From Flavobacterium araucananum (GTDB lineage: Bacteria; Bacteroidota; Bacteroidia; Flavobacteriales; Flavobacteriaceae): a DNA stretch of 64,000 nt. The stretch's first letter is position 1, and the number at the start of each line of letters is the position of its first letter. Of the stretch, positions 47,201 to 55,890 are shown piece by piece. The stretch is from the NCBI RefSeq assembly GCF_002222055.1, contig NZ_MUGS01000021.1, positions 124,001-188,000 of the forward strand, written 5' to 3'. The notes beneath the pieces are model-generated. The model was not told the DNA's origin. It was given only the letters and a program-made list of their open reading frames with translations, and made no database searches. The position numbers and the translations under genes were made by a program.

Positions 47201-50200
47201 AGTATAGTTACCCGGAGTTGTAACAGTAAATGTATTTCCTGTCTGGAAAGAAGCACCATTATCAATACTGTATTTTACTGGTAAGATTGCACCAGCACCC
47301 GGAGTAGCTGTAATAACAAAGCCTGTTCCGTCACCAAAACATTCTCCGGCAGCCGAAGCTGTAACCGTAGGCGTTGCATCTTTTTTAATTGTAATATCTT
47401 TTTGTACGGTACAACCATTGGCATCGATCACGTATACATCCCAATCTGTCGTAGCAGGATCAAGATAAGCAACATTACTGTTTGTATATGTCGTAACCGG
47501 AGTACCGTTAGGTACAAATGCATATCTGTAAATTGTAGTTCCGCCAGTAGCAGTAACTGTTACTTGTGCATTTGGAACATTACAATTTGCATTTACGATC
47601 GCAATTGTAGCATCCAGCGTTTGTGCCGGTTGTGTAATCGTTATTGATTTATTTGCCTTACATTTTGTAGTATTATCTGTTACTTCAAGATTATAAGTAC
47701 CGGCAACTAAACCGTTTAATGTAATAACATCTCCTGCTGTTACAGTAGTATAAGGCAATCCTGCCGGAGTAGAGGTTACTACTACCACATAATTTCCTGT
47801 AGAACTGAATCCTGAAACAGTGAATTTAGCAGAACCTGTATTTCCTCCATTACATAAAACATCGCTCAATTTAGATTCAGCAACTGCAATTGGAGTTAAT
47901 GGGTTTACTGTATAAGACTGGATTGCAAAACATCCGTTTCCATCTGTTACTTTAAAAGTATAAGTGTCCGGAATTAATCCTGTAAATATTCCGCTTGTTG
48001 CCCCTGTTGTGTTTAAAGTAGCAGAAGCCGGAGCAGTAATAACATAACTTAAAATCCCTACACCATTTGTTGCAGTAACCGTTACAGTACTTGTTGTACT
48101 TGCAGCAGGAGCACATAAAATTGGAGTACCTGATATTGATACAATAACAGGAGGATCAAGTTTGTTAATGATTATTGATTGAATTGCAGTTGTACATCCT
48201 TTAGCATCTTTAACCGAATAGTTAATCGTTTGATTTGTTCCGTTATCGTTTACTGTTAAGGTATTATTATTAGTATATGCACTTCCGTTAAAGCTATAAG
48301 TATATGGAGCTGTACCTGTTGTTGGTACTGCTATTGTTACAGTAGCTGATTGTTTTGTATTGGTAATACTACAAGTAAAGTTGGTTGCAGAAGCAGTCGC
48401 TGTTAATGTAGTAGGTTGTGCGATTGTAACATTAACACTTCCTGTACATCCTTTACTGTCTTTTACATAGAAAGTATAAGCGCCTGCAGCTAAATTTTCG
48501 AATAAAGAGGTCACTGTATAAGTAACATTGTCTTTACTGTATGTATATCCGCCTGAACCATTGGCTCCTGTTAATTGAACTGTTCCTGTTGCAGAACCAT
48601 TACATGCTGCATCTACGGTAACAGCTGTTACGGTAGGAGGTGCAATAGGGGCAACTGTAGCAGATGTTGTTGTTGTACATCCGTTTGCATCTGTAATTAC
48701 AAATTTGTAATCATCAGCATTAGCCGGAGTAACAGAAATTGTAAATGATGTGCCGGCAACGTTAACAGGTGCACCAGGTGTTCCTGTTCCTTTTGCTACT
48801 GTATAAGTATAAGGACTTTTTCCTCCGGTAATATCAACTTTTATAGTTGCATTAGGAGTTGCAGAACAATCTAACTCTTTAGTTACTCCTGCAAGAGCAG
48901 CAACTTTAGGATAAACTACTACAGGAGTTACAGCAGCTGTTGTACAACCGTTTTTATCTTTTACAGTTACTGTATAAGATCCTGCACTAACTGTAAAGGT
49001 ATTACCTGATTGGAAATTTATCCCATCGATACTATACGATAAAGGCACTAATCCGGTAGCAGTAGCTGTAATTGTGAAACTTGAAACTGTACCTGTCTGA
49101 CATTGATTGTCAACAACCACACTTGTAATAACCGGTTTAGCATCTACCGCAATTTTTATTGGAAAATTATCCAAACAACCATTTGCGTCTTTTACATAAA
49201 CTACCCAGTCTAGTACTGTACCGTTTACAGTATCAACTGTTAAAACATTATTCGTATCATAAACGGTAGGAACCGCAGCACCTTGTCTAGCTACTGCATA
49301 CGTATAATTTGGTGTACCACCTGTTGCAGTTGCAGTAATTTCAGCAGTAAATTTGTTACAATTTACGGTTGTTGCCAAGGCAGTAACATCAACAACAGCA
49401 GTAGGCTGTGTTAAAGTTACGGTATAAGCAGACTGACATTTAGTCAATCTGTCTGTAGCTGTAATAGTATATGAACCTACAGGCTGAGCAGTAGGAACTG
49501 CAACAGTTATTGTAGCAGCACTTACTCCTGTAGCTTGTTGGATGATTGTATTAGCAGCATTTCTAATAACGTAATCGTATCCGTTTGCTTTTACACCATT
49601 TACTGTAAACTCAATAGTTCCTGTAGATCCAAAACATTTAATGCTTGTAAGTACTGAACCACCAGTAACAATATCCGAAGTTGCTTTTATTGTATATCCT
49701 TTTGTAAATAAACAATTTGTACCTGTATCAGTCGCCTGGAAGATATAATCTCCAGGAGCTAATGCTGTAAAGTTTCCGGTTGTGTTTGTTGCAGGGTTAA
49801 ATCCTGCAGGACCAGAAATTATTTGGTAGATAACATTGGCTAAACTTCCAGCTTTTACAGCCGTCAAAGTTACGTGCCCGCCAGCCGGAACTGTAGAACA
49901 ATCATATCCGCTATCTACAATAGTGATATCTGTAATTGGTTCTAGTGTGCCAATTGTAATAGATAATGGACCAAATTGACAATTATTAGCATCTCTAACA
50001 TACGCCGTAACTGTTCCGGCTGCTGTTGTAGAATACGTATTTGTTGTTGTAAAGTTTGCAGTTCCGTTAAAACTGTAAGTATAAGCACCTGTTCCGCCAG
50101 AACCAGTAACGGTAACTACCGCAGGTACAGTACCTGTAGTACTACATTTAATGATTGTAGCAGCAATAGTTCCTGATACTGCAGTTGGTTGTGTCAATGT

Positions 50201-53200
50201 AATATTTCCAACAGCCGAAGAACATCCTTTACTGTCTCTTACCTGATAAGAGTAACTAATATTTGGACTTAAATTAGAATATAACGAAGTTGTTGACCAA
50301 CCTAAATTATTAAAGTTATACTCATATCCGCCTGAACCTCCTGCACCAACTAACTGGACACTACCATTTGTAAGACCGTTGCAAGTAATTTGTGTTGGGT
50401 TAGCAGTAACTGTAGGGTTTGTAATTGGACTAACAGTTGCAGTAACATAAGCTTTACAACCTTTAGAATCTGTAATTTCAAAAGTATAAAGACCATCTGC
50501 TGTTGCAGGGTAATTAAACGTATTACCGGTAACATTTACGCTGGCACCGTAAAGACCTGTATCTTTTTTAACTTTATAAGTAAATGCAGCAACTCCATCA
50601 GTAATATCAACTTTAATCGTTGCGTTTGGAGTTGTACAATCTAATGTTTTTGTAATAGAAGCCGCAGCTTTTAATTCAGGAGCAATTACAATTCCGTTTA
50701 TTGTAACCGGACAGTTATTACTATCTGTAACTGTAATGGTATGTGTTCCTGGTCCAACATTTGTAAAAGTATTACTGGTTTGAGCAGGTGCACCGTCTAA
50801 ACTATATGTTATAGCTCCAGTACCTGTAGCAGTAACTACAAGAGTTGCCCCTTTGGTTGCCGTATAACAATAATCTGTACTGGCTGCCAAAGTAGCTGTT
50901 GGTAACGTTGGTGCAACAACTGTAACCTGCGCAGATGCACTTGACGAACAAGCATAAGCATCACGGGTTACAACCGTATAAGTTCCTGTAGGAACGTTTG
51001 TAAATACACCCGAAGACTGGAATCCAGTAACTACCGTAGTACCATCTGCTTTTCTTAATTCATATTCGTAAGCAGGTGTTCCTCCTCCGGCAACAGCTGT
51101 AATAGTTGCTCCGGTAGTACAAGTAGCCGTTTTTGTTACACTTGCTGTAATTGTTAATGCAGCAGGAGTACCAATTGGCTGATCGAATGGAAAACTACAG
51201 CTTGCAGCTTTATCATCGTAACGAATTAAAATTTTATACGTTTTACTAGTTAAGTTTTTAACTGTAACTGGTGACGTTTTAGAATTTGTCCATGTTGCTC
51301 CATTATCAAAAGAGTAATCAAAACCATAAGTAGTACCAAAGTTTTGAGCTGCTATTGTAATTTCTCCATTGTTAACACCATTACATGTTAAATCTTTATG
51401 TCCTACAATCGAAGCTGTAAACGCTTTGTTTGTAGCAATAACAATAGGGAAATCTTTTTGAGCAATACATGATTTTGGAATCTGACGAACCCAGATATCA
51501 TCTATAAGTACATCGTTTCCATTAAACTCATTGCTATAAGAACGAATTACAAAACTTAAATTGGTAAAGTTTTTAGGATTTAATGATAATTCCTTATACT
51601 CCCATTTCTCCGTTTTAGGAACTACCCAAGGATTTGTAGTATCGGTAGTAGCAACGATTGTTTCAGGACCACCTACTCCGTTTAAGTTATTTACTAACTG
51701 AATCGTTAATTTAGGATCAGCATGTGTTGTAGATGTTTTTACAATTAAGTTTTCTGCCCATAAAGAGATAATTACGGGTTGATCTATAATAACATCTTTG
51801 ATTGGTTTACTGTATAAAATACCTCCTATACCTGCAGAACCTCCAACGTTAACACATAAAAATCGTCCTAACGGATCTGCCGGAAGTGTATGATCTTTGG
51901 CAAAAATCCATGAACCTCCAAAATTGGTTTTTATAGAACTTGCAACGGCATATTTTCCGTCATTAATTTGATAATCAGTAAAAGAACCACAAGGATAGCC
52001 CACCGGGTGAGGTGTAGATTCATCCTCAAAACAATACGCCGGGTTAATTCCAGGAGTTGTTGTATAACCCCCTTTTCCAAAATCTTCTTGTAACAAGTTA
52101 CTATATGTAGAAACTGTTGTTACATTGTATTTTACGGAAACAGTATGGTTTCCGGAAGGTACATTTGTAAATACATTGTTAGTAATTGGTGTATTTGCTT
52201 TTGTATCTAAATAATATTCGTAAGTATAGTTAGAAGACGTTCCGTTGGTAACTGTAACTTTACTGGTTGCAGTACCGTCGCAATTAAATAACGGATCTTC
52301 AACTGTAATAGTTGGTTCTGCCGGTTTTTGATCCAGAATAATATTGTAAGGTATTGTGTATTCACAACCCAAAGCATCTCTGATTTTTAAGATATACGTT
52401 CCAGGCAATACATCTTTTTCGTTTGAGGTTTGCCAATTTGCTCCACCATCAAAACTGTATTGGTAAGGCGCAGTTCCTCCTTGTGCATTGTTAATTCTTA
52501 ATTTACCTCCTAATCCGGTTAACGTACATCCAGCCAATTCAGCTACACCCGCAGATGCTGTAACAGCCGAAGTTGGACCTGTAATAATAACGGGGGTTGG
52601 ACCATCTAAACAATATTTTATAGCCGATTGCCCATTTGAATTCGTATAACTCATACCATAACGTACCACTACATTATAAGTACCTGCCTGCAAATTAGAG
52701 AAAACAGGATTGCTTACAAATGTTCCTCCGTTATTAATGCTGTAAGACATTGAATATCCGTTGGCATTAGTAAGGTTTATTTTTATCTGAGAATTATCAT
52801 TGTAACAGGTGCTGTTAGTATGATCAATAGTATAAGTAGGTTTTACATTATCAGGAACTGTAATCGTTCTTGTCAATGTACAGTTGTTTTTATCTACAAT
52901 TTTAATTGTGTAAACTCCAGGAGTCTTAACAACAAATTCGTTTTCTAATTGAAAAACAGTATCACTGTTTATAAAATAACTATATGGTGAGTTACCTCCT
53001 TCTGTTGTAATTCTAATTTTTCCCTCACTACAAGCTGTCAATGGTTCGATCAAAGCAACAGTTGCTTTGTACTCGTTCCAAACCTGACCCATGTAGATGT
53101 ACTTGGTATCTTTACAACCATCATCTGTAGAAATTTCTACAACATAATTTTGGTTTGTATTTAAATTATCAAAAGTATATTCAGCATCCGGCACCGGTCC

Positions 53201-55765
53201 AACACTGGATAATAATGTACCATTATTATAAAGTTTATAATAATATTGTGCATTAGCATCATTTACGGCAACTCTTATTCTACCTTTTTCACCGTAACAT
53301 AATGGTTGTGTTACATCTTGTACCACATTAAAGTTACGTTGTCTGATTTGAATATTAGGAACAGTAAAAATACAAGTGTTTCCGGTTACTCCTGCCAATC
53401 TTACATAAACCGTATAAAAACCGGCGGTCGTAATATTATTAAAGATGTTACTGGCCTGATAAGTTGTACCGTTTATACTGTACTCATATCCTGCAGGAAC
53501 TCCTCCAACTGTAATCGTTCCGGGTTTACCACAAATAATATCTGTGTGTTTTTCTGTAGGGTTTAGTGAGTTGGTGAAAACATTAAAATAGAAACGGTTA
53601 AAACAACCACCCGCATAATTTAATGTTAATCTGTACTGCCCGGCGATCTTAGCTTCGTAGTTTGGTCCGGTTGCAACTTGTGTCCATGAACAAGAAGCAC
53701 TTTCGTTAGCACAACTTGCACTACTTGGCGGAGCACAACTTGCCTCATCTAATTTTTCCCAAACAATGGTAGAACCATCAGAGATGTGAGTTTCGATTAA
53801 TCTCGAATCATTTGCACCACACAAGAAAAGATTAGGTAACTCTTTTCCGTTGTTTGGACAAATTAATACTTCTCCTTTATAAGGTGCTTTTGCATAAGGA
53901 AGAACAGGATTTGTATTTGTGCTACCAAATCTAGTTACTGTAAATGCCTGGTAAATTGATCTACAAGGTGCAGCAGCTAAATTATAAACATAATAAATTC
54001 CCGGATCTTTTACGTTTAGTGTTTGTCCTGTACCAATTTGTTTTGTACGGGCTTCATCACTATACCAGGTATAATTAGTATAGCCGTTGGCAGCAACCAA
54101 ATCGACATTGTCTTTACACAAAATAACACTTGCTGTATACTTACAACCATCAACACCTACTAAAAAGTTAGTTGCTTTGGGAGTCAGGATACAACCTGTG
54201 TTGGTATTAACACTCGGGTCATCTGAGATTTGAAAATCAGGATTTAAAGTTCCTTTATAAGTTGCATACGCAGAGTTATCGATACTGTTAGAACAAGCCT
54301 CGCTCAATGAGTTACAATCAGGAACAACCTTAACTTTAAAACTTATAACTTTATCTGTTATTGTATTTGCTTTAACAACAGAGTCATCTATTTTAAAAAC
54401 AATACTTCTCGTAACAGGGTCATAACTTTGTATGCTTACACCAGCTGGTAAAGGATTTAAATCTGCAGGATAATTAAATATAATATTGATTGGTAACTGA
54501 TCTCTAATCGTTAAAGATTTAGCATCATCATTACCCGTGTTTTTAAAACCAATTTCATAATTTAATTGTTGCCCTAATGTTACGTTTTGATTCCCAATAT
54601 CTACTCCTGCCGAATTTTTTACAATTTTGGTCAGCACGATATGTGGCTCAATAATGTCTACGGCAAAGGCATTAAAATAGTAGAAATAGACGTCTTGTGT
54701 ACTACCTAATCTAATATTTGCCGATGTTGCATTATTATCAATTACGATACCCCCGGGTTTTAAGATGGTTCCGGGATTATTAATATTTAAGATACCGGCA
54801 TCATATCCCAGCGTGTTGCTACTGTTGGGGTTTCTGGCGGTAAAATTTTCAGTCTTATCCGTAGCCGGATCGACATAGGTTACACTACTGTTAAAGAAAT
54901 TATTTGTAGCCCTGATCACTTGATTTGCAGCATTCGTTGCACTAATCGTAGAACCGTTGATTTGCAGGTAATCTCCAAAAATAGGCTGATCTCCCTCTAA
55001 GGCAGCAAAAGCAAATTTTACACGAACCGGACCTGTAGGAATGGTCTTGAATCCGGAAACCGGAATGTCTAAAGTTGTTGCCCCACCAATACCACTAAAA
55101 CCATCAAACGAAGTAATAAATTTTGCCGGTAAAGTAGGATCTTCATAAACCACATAAATAGACCAACCTGCAGATAAACCAGTACCTCCATTTGTTCCTT
55201 CGCTCGATTTAACGTTGGCAACTGTATACAATCCCTGCGCATTGGTTTGTCCGGAAACCAAAGCAGTAATGTCTGCATAACAAGCATAAGCTTTGTTATT
55301 GTCTCCACCAATTGGTGCAGCGTTAGCATCATAAATGATCTGACCGGTTATGTCATTATAACCACCTGTTGGCAGCTTAAGTTTGACCTTTTCGATACCG
55401 GTACGGTCGTTTTGTTGCAAAATTGCTCCCCAATACAAACCTGCATAAACGATCTTATAACAAGCCGGTTTTGGTACAGTCAAAGTGGCACTACTTGAAC
55501 TGAAAGTGGTGTTGTCATTATCGATATCAATATATTTCATATTGAAATCAGAGTTATAACCACCTCCGTTGTAAGCGTCTTTTGGACTATTACTGTTCGT
55601 TTCCCTATTCAGGATATTATTACCAATAAGCAACATATCTCCTTTTAATCTCTTGTCAAATCTTGGCGAAAATGGCTTAAGATTTTGAGAAATCACAAAG
55701 TAACTTTGAAAGAAAATCAAAGCTAATAAAATCAATCTTAGGTTAGTAGGTTTTTTCATAATCAT
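38210..55765 (-). CDS. sprB: SprB-like giant gliding adhesin with type B sorting domain
   Basis: This encodes 5851 residues (5849 if the next Met, MKKPTN, is the start). Order: signal peptide to about 27; N-terminal beta domains to about 365; a DUF11-like domain (about 370-510); Cys-containing Ig-like and SprB-repeat modules; a non-repeat beta-sandwich (about 1220-1430); a long array of SprB repeats with markers like CNGG.NG.I and PYTYS; and a C-terminal CHU_C/type B T9SS domain (about 5765-5851, SIFDRYGRIIAKYHYGQKWDGRYNG...FTLYR). SprB of F. johnsoniae is a mobile surface adhesin of about 6500 residues that drives gliding; this one is slightly shorter. It lies between sprD and sprF, as there. 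No stop or frameshift interrupts 17.5 kb. Confidence 0.95.
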   Translation of the reverse strand: MIMKKPTNLRLILLALIFFQSYFVISQNLKPFSPRFDKRLKGDMLLIGNNILNRETNSNSPKDAYNGGGYNSDFNMKYIDIDNDNTTFSSSSATLTVPKPACYKIVYAGLYWGAILQQNDRTGIEKVKLKLPTGGYNDITGQIIYDANAAPIGGDNNKAYACYADITALVSGQTNAQGLYTVANVKSSEGTNGGTGLSAGWSIYVVYEDPTLPAKFITSFDGFSGIGGATTLDIPVSGFKTIPTGPVRVKFAFAALEGDQPIFGDYLQINGSTISATNAANQVIRATNNFFNSSVTYVDPATDKTENFTARNPNSSNTLGYDAGILNINNPGTILKPGGIVIDNNATSANIRLGSTQDVYFYYFNAFAVDIIEPHIVLTKIVKNSAGVDIGNQNVTLGQQLNYEIGFKNTGNDDAKSLTIRDQLPINIIFNYPADLNPLPAGVSIQSYDPVTRSIVFKIDDSVVKANTITDKVISFKVKVVPDCNSLSEACSNSIDNSAYATYKGTLNPDFQISDDPSVNTNTGCILTPKATNFLVGVDGCKYTASVILCKDNVDLVAANGYTNYTWYSDEARTKQIGTGQTLNVKDPGIYYVYNLAAAPCRSIYQAFTVTRFGSTNTNPVLPYAKAPYKGEVLICPNNGKELPNLFLCGANDSRLIETHISDGSTIVWEKLDEASCAPPSSASCANESASCSWTQVATGPNYEAKIAGQYRLTLNYAGGCFNRFYFNVFTNSLNPTEKHTDIICGKPGTITVGGVPAGYEYSINGTTYQASNIFNNITTAGFYTVYVRLAGVTGNTCIFTVPNIQIRQRNFNVVQDVTQPLCYGEKGRIRVAVNDANAQYYYKLYNNGTLLSSVGPVPDAEYTFDNLNTNQNYVVEISTDDGCKDTKYIYMGQVWNEYKATVALIEPLTACSEGKIRITTEGGNSPYSYFINSDTVFQLENEFVVKTPGVYTIKIVDKNNCTLTRTITVPDNVKPTYTIDHTNSTCYNDNSQIKINLTNANGYSMSYSINNGGTFVSNPVFSNLQAGTYNVVVRYGMSYTNSNGQSAIKYCLDGPTPVIITGPTSAVTASAGVAELAGCTLTGLGGKLRINNAQGGTAPYQYSFDGGANWQTSNEKDVLPGTYILKIRDALGCEYTIPYNIILDQKPAEPTITVEDPLFNCDGTATSKVTVTNGTSSNYTYEYYLDTKANTPITNNVFTNVPSGNHTVSVKYNVTTVSTYSNLLQEDFGKGGYTTTPGINPAYCFEDESTPHPVGYPCGSFTDYQINDGKYAVASSIKTNFGGSWIFAKDHTLPADPLGRFLCVNVGGSAGIGGILYSKPIKDVIIDQPVIISLWAENLIVKTSTTHADPKLTIQLVNNLNGVGGPETIVATTDTTNPWVVPKTEKWEYKELSLNPKNFTNLSFVIRSYSNEFNGNDVLIDDIWVRQIPKSCIAQKDFPIVIATNKAFTASIVGHKDLTCNGVNNGEITIAAQNFGTTYGFDYSFDNGATWTNSKTSPVTVKNLTSKTYKILIRYDDKAASCSFPFDQPIGTPAALTITASVTKTATCTTGATITAVAGGGTPAYEYELRKADGTTVVTGFQSSGVFTNVPTGTYTVVTRDAYACSSSASAQVTVVAPTLPTATLAASTDYCYTATKGATLVVTATGTGAITYSLDGAPAQTSNTFTNVGPGTHTITVTDSNNCPVTINGIVIAPELKAAASITKTLDCTTPNATIKVDITDGVAAFTYKVKKDTGLYGASVNVTGNTFNYPATADGLYTFEITDSKGCKAYVTATVSPITNPTVTANPTQITCNGLTNGSVQLVGAGGSGGYEYNFNNLGWSTTSLYSNLSPNISYSYQVRDSKGCSSAVGNITLTQPTAVSGTIAATIIKCSTTGTVPAVVTVTGSGGTGAYTYSFNGTANFTTTNTYSTTAAGTVTAYVRDANNCQFGPLSITIGTLEPITDITIVDSGYDCSTVPAGGHVTLTAVKAGSLANVIYQIISGPAGFNPATNTTGNFTALAPGDYIFQATDTGTNCLFTKGYTIKATSDIVTGGSVLTSIKCFGSTGTIEFTVNGVKANGYDYVIRNAANTIIQQATGVSAATITVAVPTAQPVGSYTITATDRLTKCQSAYTVTLTQPTAVVDVTALATTVNCNKFTAEITATATGGTPNYTYAVARQGAAVPTVYDTNNVLTVDTVNGTVLDWVVYVKDANGCLDNFPIKIAVDAKPVITSVVVDNQCQTGTVSSFTITATATGLVPLSYSIDGINFQSGNTFTVSAGSYTVTVKDKNGCTTAAVTPVVVYPKVAALAGVTKELDCSATPNATIKVDITGGKSPYTYTVAKGTGTPGAPVNVAGTSFTISVTPANADDYKFVITDANGCTTTTSATVAPIAPPTVTAVTVDAACNGSATGTVQLTGANGSGGYTYSKDNVTYTVTSLFENLAAGAYTFYVKDSKGCTGSVNVTIAQPTTLTATASATNFTCSITNTKQSATVTIAVPTTGTAPYTYSFNGSAYTNNNTLTVNDNGTNQTINYSVKDAKGCTTAIQSIIINKLDPPVIVSISGTPILCAPAASTTSTVTVTATNGVGILSYVITAPASATLNTTGATSGIFTGLIPDTYTFKVTDGNGCFAIQSYTVNPLTPIAVAESKLSDVLCNGGNTGSAKFTVSGFSSTGNYVVVVTSTPAGLPYTTVTAGDVITLNGLVAGTYNLEVTDNTTKCKANKSITITQPAQTLDATIAIVNANCNVPNAQVTVTATGGTTIYRYAFVPNGTPVTTYTNSNVAYLDPATTDWDVYVIDANGCTVQKDITIKKDATPTVTASAAGECFGDGTGFVITATPGAGAILPVKYSIDNGASFQTGNTFTVTTPGNYTIIIEDANGCRASSTAVTVFDKLTLSAKLDKDITCSTPTAAQITLTATNGNSTTYTYTSSPATGTFAGNVFTTNTPGSYTFTVTDANGCTATTTTPIVVNPTVTPVITNLSTTPLLCNGDTNGSIAITIDNTKGLAPFVYNVFNNTTGQDYGTQTSGLTAGNYTVKVTDAKGCFATQNISIAQPTKIVVVRTVTPITCTTGGISLGSITINSVTGGSPNYIYHVTGVNGYNKQISNQTGATAVFEVVDFGLYQIIITDANGCTNIEQNVLVASPPDDLDITVTPPPADCSTLGSAVVAIGAASTNITGDGPFHFAIYTGPGMIYTGPTALPWYDEDGFKSKKTTIPNLLPGVKYTFIVHDQGTGCYYYETAQFPIPTNSTLAVNSLVAQNITCKGAKDGKVSFTIKSVYPASTNVSYEILNSLALTPVVPAVTGSGTIAPNGTLTVTDLGPLPFGNYIIVVKETAGSTNAGCSVASTEFNITESAIDLSVTVSVTKNANCNPASGVISAIGHDGTAPYNYQLLLNTDPAPTATSTGWAVANTFNRDAGNYIVYVKDANGCIKPAPITLVKDAEPTIIAPAAPICYDGTPFTITFSGTVSKTPAMYSVNGSAFQASPSFTFNASGTYNLVIQDANGCTANVDYIVYPQLQIKADVTKQLDCTATPNAQITLTATGGNTTPAASYVYSYSYNGGAFLPTTNVHSTSALGDYIFRVTDGNNTTLCFADVAFKLEAIPAPTVTTSSTNVSCNGGSDGSITVNTTSGVGPFEFSWNNGTVSSPFQSSNVFTGLPAGNYVITVRDAKSCLYPATPVVITQPAVLAATATVADYSCNASNVPQPAVVTVNVTAGTGTAPYKYNFDGSAVYNDANTLTVLDNGTVQTIHYYVKDAKGCTFDNTVTVNPYKKITNLTFAAAAITCNAPTTTVTVSVVGGYAITKYEIVSPITVDNGTSNVFAGLGPDTYVFKVTDANGCSFQKSYTIKPVTNITVSGQLIKDVSCNETAATPNGSVEFTVGNFATTYTYSINGVAVAGTHTNPKVTLTNLAVGNYKIDVVDVATGCIASANINVSEPATPLLLTLVSNVNANCNFGAKVSVVGSGGTPGYTYAYAESPTAPLPGAYKASPNAVLDPSKVWIAYVKDANGCIAQLPITIVTDPKPTIDPITGVCYDGSPVNVTLVGHGVGPLTYSIGNGFKTSPDFVLNAPGSYTFYVRDANNCDATTPYVYQLDQQLLLDATLQDLTCAAPNLATITLTATQGSTTYTSYEVSFNGGAFATTTSPYTTNIPGTYTFRVTDSKNCQSVSKPVVVNPIVMPTIATSQFNVSCNGGNNGTITITAGSGLAPYEYSIDGVAYQTSNIFAGLTQGTYTVHVRDAKKCVVDATVTITQPTVLIANATVKPFGCSVTNAPQDATVTLTAQDGTPGYKYSFDNGVTFGDSPILTVSTIVAPRTVFYVVIDANGCRVSGSAVVNPYTPPTDMNITATPIYCNTAGGVSTATVNTVTGGVGPYTYEIVSPATAITSNTTGIFTGLLPDNYQIKVTDVNGCSTTKAIVIKESDKIKATTQLLTDVLCNAGNTGTAAFVVSNYITPANYTYALSPVVGTATKNGDVITYTGLTAGTYTFTVLDNTSGCQNQVVNFVINEPAALDFTSTATNTNCNNKKAQITVTTIGGTPAYTYAVVVSGAPAPTAFGTNNVITVDTNNGANMNWDIYVKDLNGCPLMKSQTIIEDALPTTPSVAPFSQCPDPLNGTYTFTVTGVTGVAPILYSIGSGFQSSPTFTVNTSGSYDVTVRDGNGCEVTTTAVIKISPALVLDVVVTTLPDCNTNNGVITATATGGATPANYSYSLDGNFGQPTGLFNVNIGPGHHSITVTDQTTGCERTVEFDIIPATPIDGFVLTHTDVTCNGFTDGTITAAIDETGKNDNPIYYYSITAGPVLRPNQTSNVFTGLPKGQYTVTVTSGRGCKDLEDVEIIEPKVIVVADPVFTQFGCPAGTNTNVNATITVNTVTGGSGTYVLYQFLKNGVEVQNSASNTYTVFDLTGGIYSVNVFDDNGCVGSSTSVIDIKPFISLDDITVTVNKAITCTNNEDITVTVATTGGTPAQLLYSIAGIGGSTYTDNNTTGIFTGLPAGNYLITVVNPATGCTIQEAHYVNAPNTFEIVATPVVAQVCFGKADGSVNLTFVDNQTDPTNDAGIFDYIITGPIAVPITGTSPDAGPVLIGGLIAGQYNVEATLVGSPFCKVFTIFSIGQPSAALVVTTTKSDITCVTGNNDGEISASATGGWDNNYKYELELGGVVVAQNTDGNFTGLTAGNYTVNVTDGQGCPASTTVSLVIPTPITVTAFANTPLLSCFGDRSGVITVNPPTGGQGSNYMYTLNILSETPVIVSGPQKDPVFTGLPAGTYSITVTDGYSCSGTTTANVVITEPTEVVPNLILASTQTCTTQSTLTLSATGGSAPYTYSADGTTYSTVPFTTSVTFAVAVGKYQYFVKDLNGCVAKISNEVKIDALQPLEVNLDVTNAVVKCVGEATGVIVANATGGLGNYLYTLENTAGGIVRPAQDNGRFEDLVIGSYVVKVASGDCAQTSIPVEIKQPATAIQATFTPTNVSCFGENNGQILVTASGGTGTIKYAISPDLDQFDVKTTFDKLAPGIYTVIAQDENGCYVIEKVEITQPKPLIVTELAGSMIPEICKDDKDGAFSIEVKGGTLPYSVSLDVKNGTYTQGTATQTIFDFTNLSGGVHTVYVKDAQGCTFEFIENMPLPVVLNPTAEVNYDCVNNAQSNMVTISVDASNVDLTQIDFALDNDSGPFQASHIFTNVAPGKHFIVARHTNGCKMQTFSFEIKAYDPLTLALSTGQQEMNVITVAAAGGAPAYEYSFNGEPFTSSNKYKIYKSGDYVVIVRDKNGCTVTITVPAIYIDVCLDNYFTPAGATNTTWGPGCTNIYDNLEFSIFDRYGRIIAKYHYGQKWDGRYNGAELPSGDYWYVLKLNDAKDDREFVGHFTLYR
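41200..50660 (-). repeat. Higher-order superrepeat inside sprB, about 1.75 kb per unit
   Basis: Homologous landmarks (the xxLDC/DITC-TPN type segments) fall near 50631, 48861, 47095, 45220, 43485 and 41751, so units are about 1.73-1.88 kb (about 580-625 residues). Each unit holds about seven Cys-marked SprB modules in the same order, including one ending YVKDANGC. The last unit is the most diverged. Confidence 0.75.
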
Positions 55766-55844
55766 TTTTTTGTTTACTTACATCTTATCCTCCAAGGGGC
55801 ATTAGTGAATAAAACAATTAGTATTTTATAACATTTATTACTAT

Positions 55845-55870
55845 GTCCTTCTCAATCTCTCAAGAAGGAC
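55845..55870 (-). other. Hairpin in the sprD-sprB intergenic gap
   Basis: An 8-bp perfect stem, GTCCTTCT with AGAAGGAC, and a 10-nt loop lie 20 nt after the sprD stop. No T run follows on the minus strand, so it may be a processing or mRNA-stability element rather than a terminator. The remaining 125-bp gap shows nothing else. Confidence 0.4.
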
Positions 55871-55890
55871 CAACTTAATCTTCTTATCTA

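Noticed and set aside
38210..55765. Giant frame as a polyketide/peptide synthetase or contact-dependent toxin
   Set aside because: There are no enzymatic or toxin domains; SprB repeats, the type B sorting domain and spr synteny identify a gliding adhesin.
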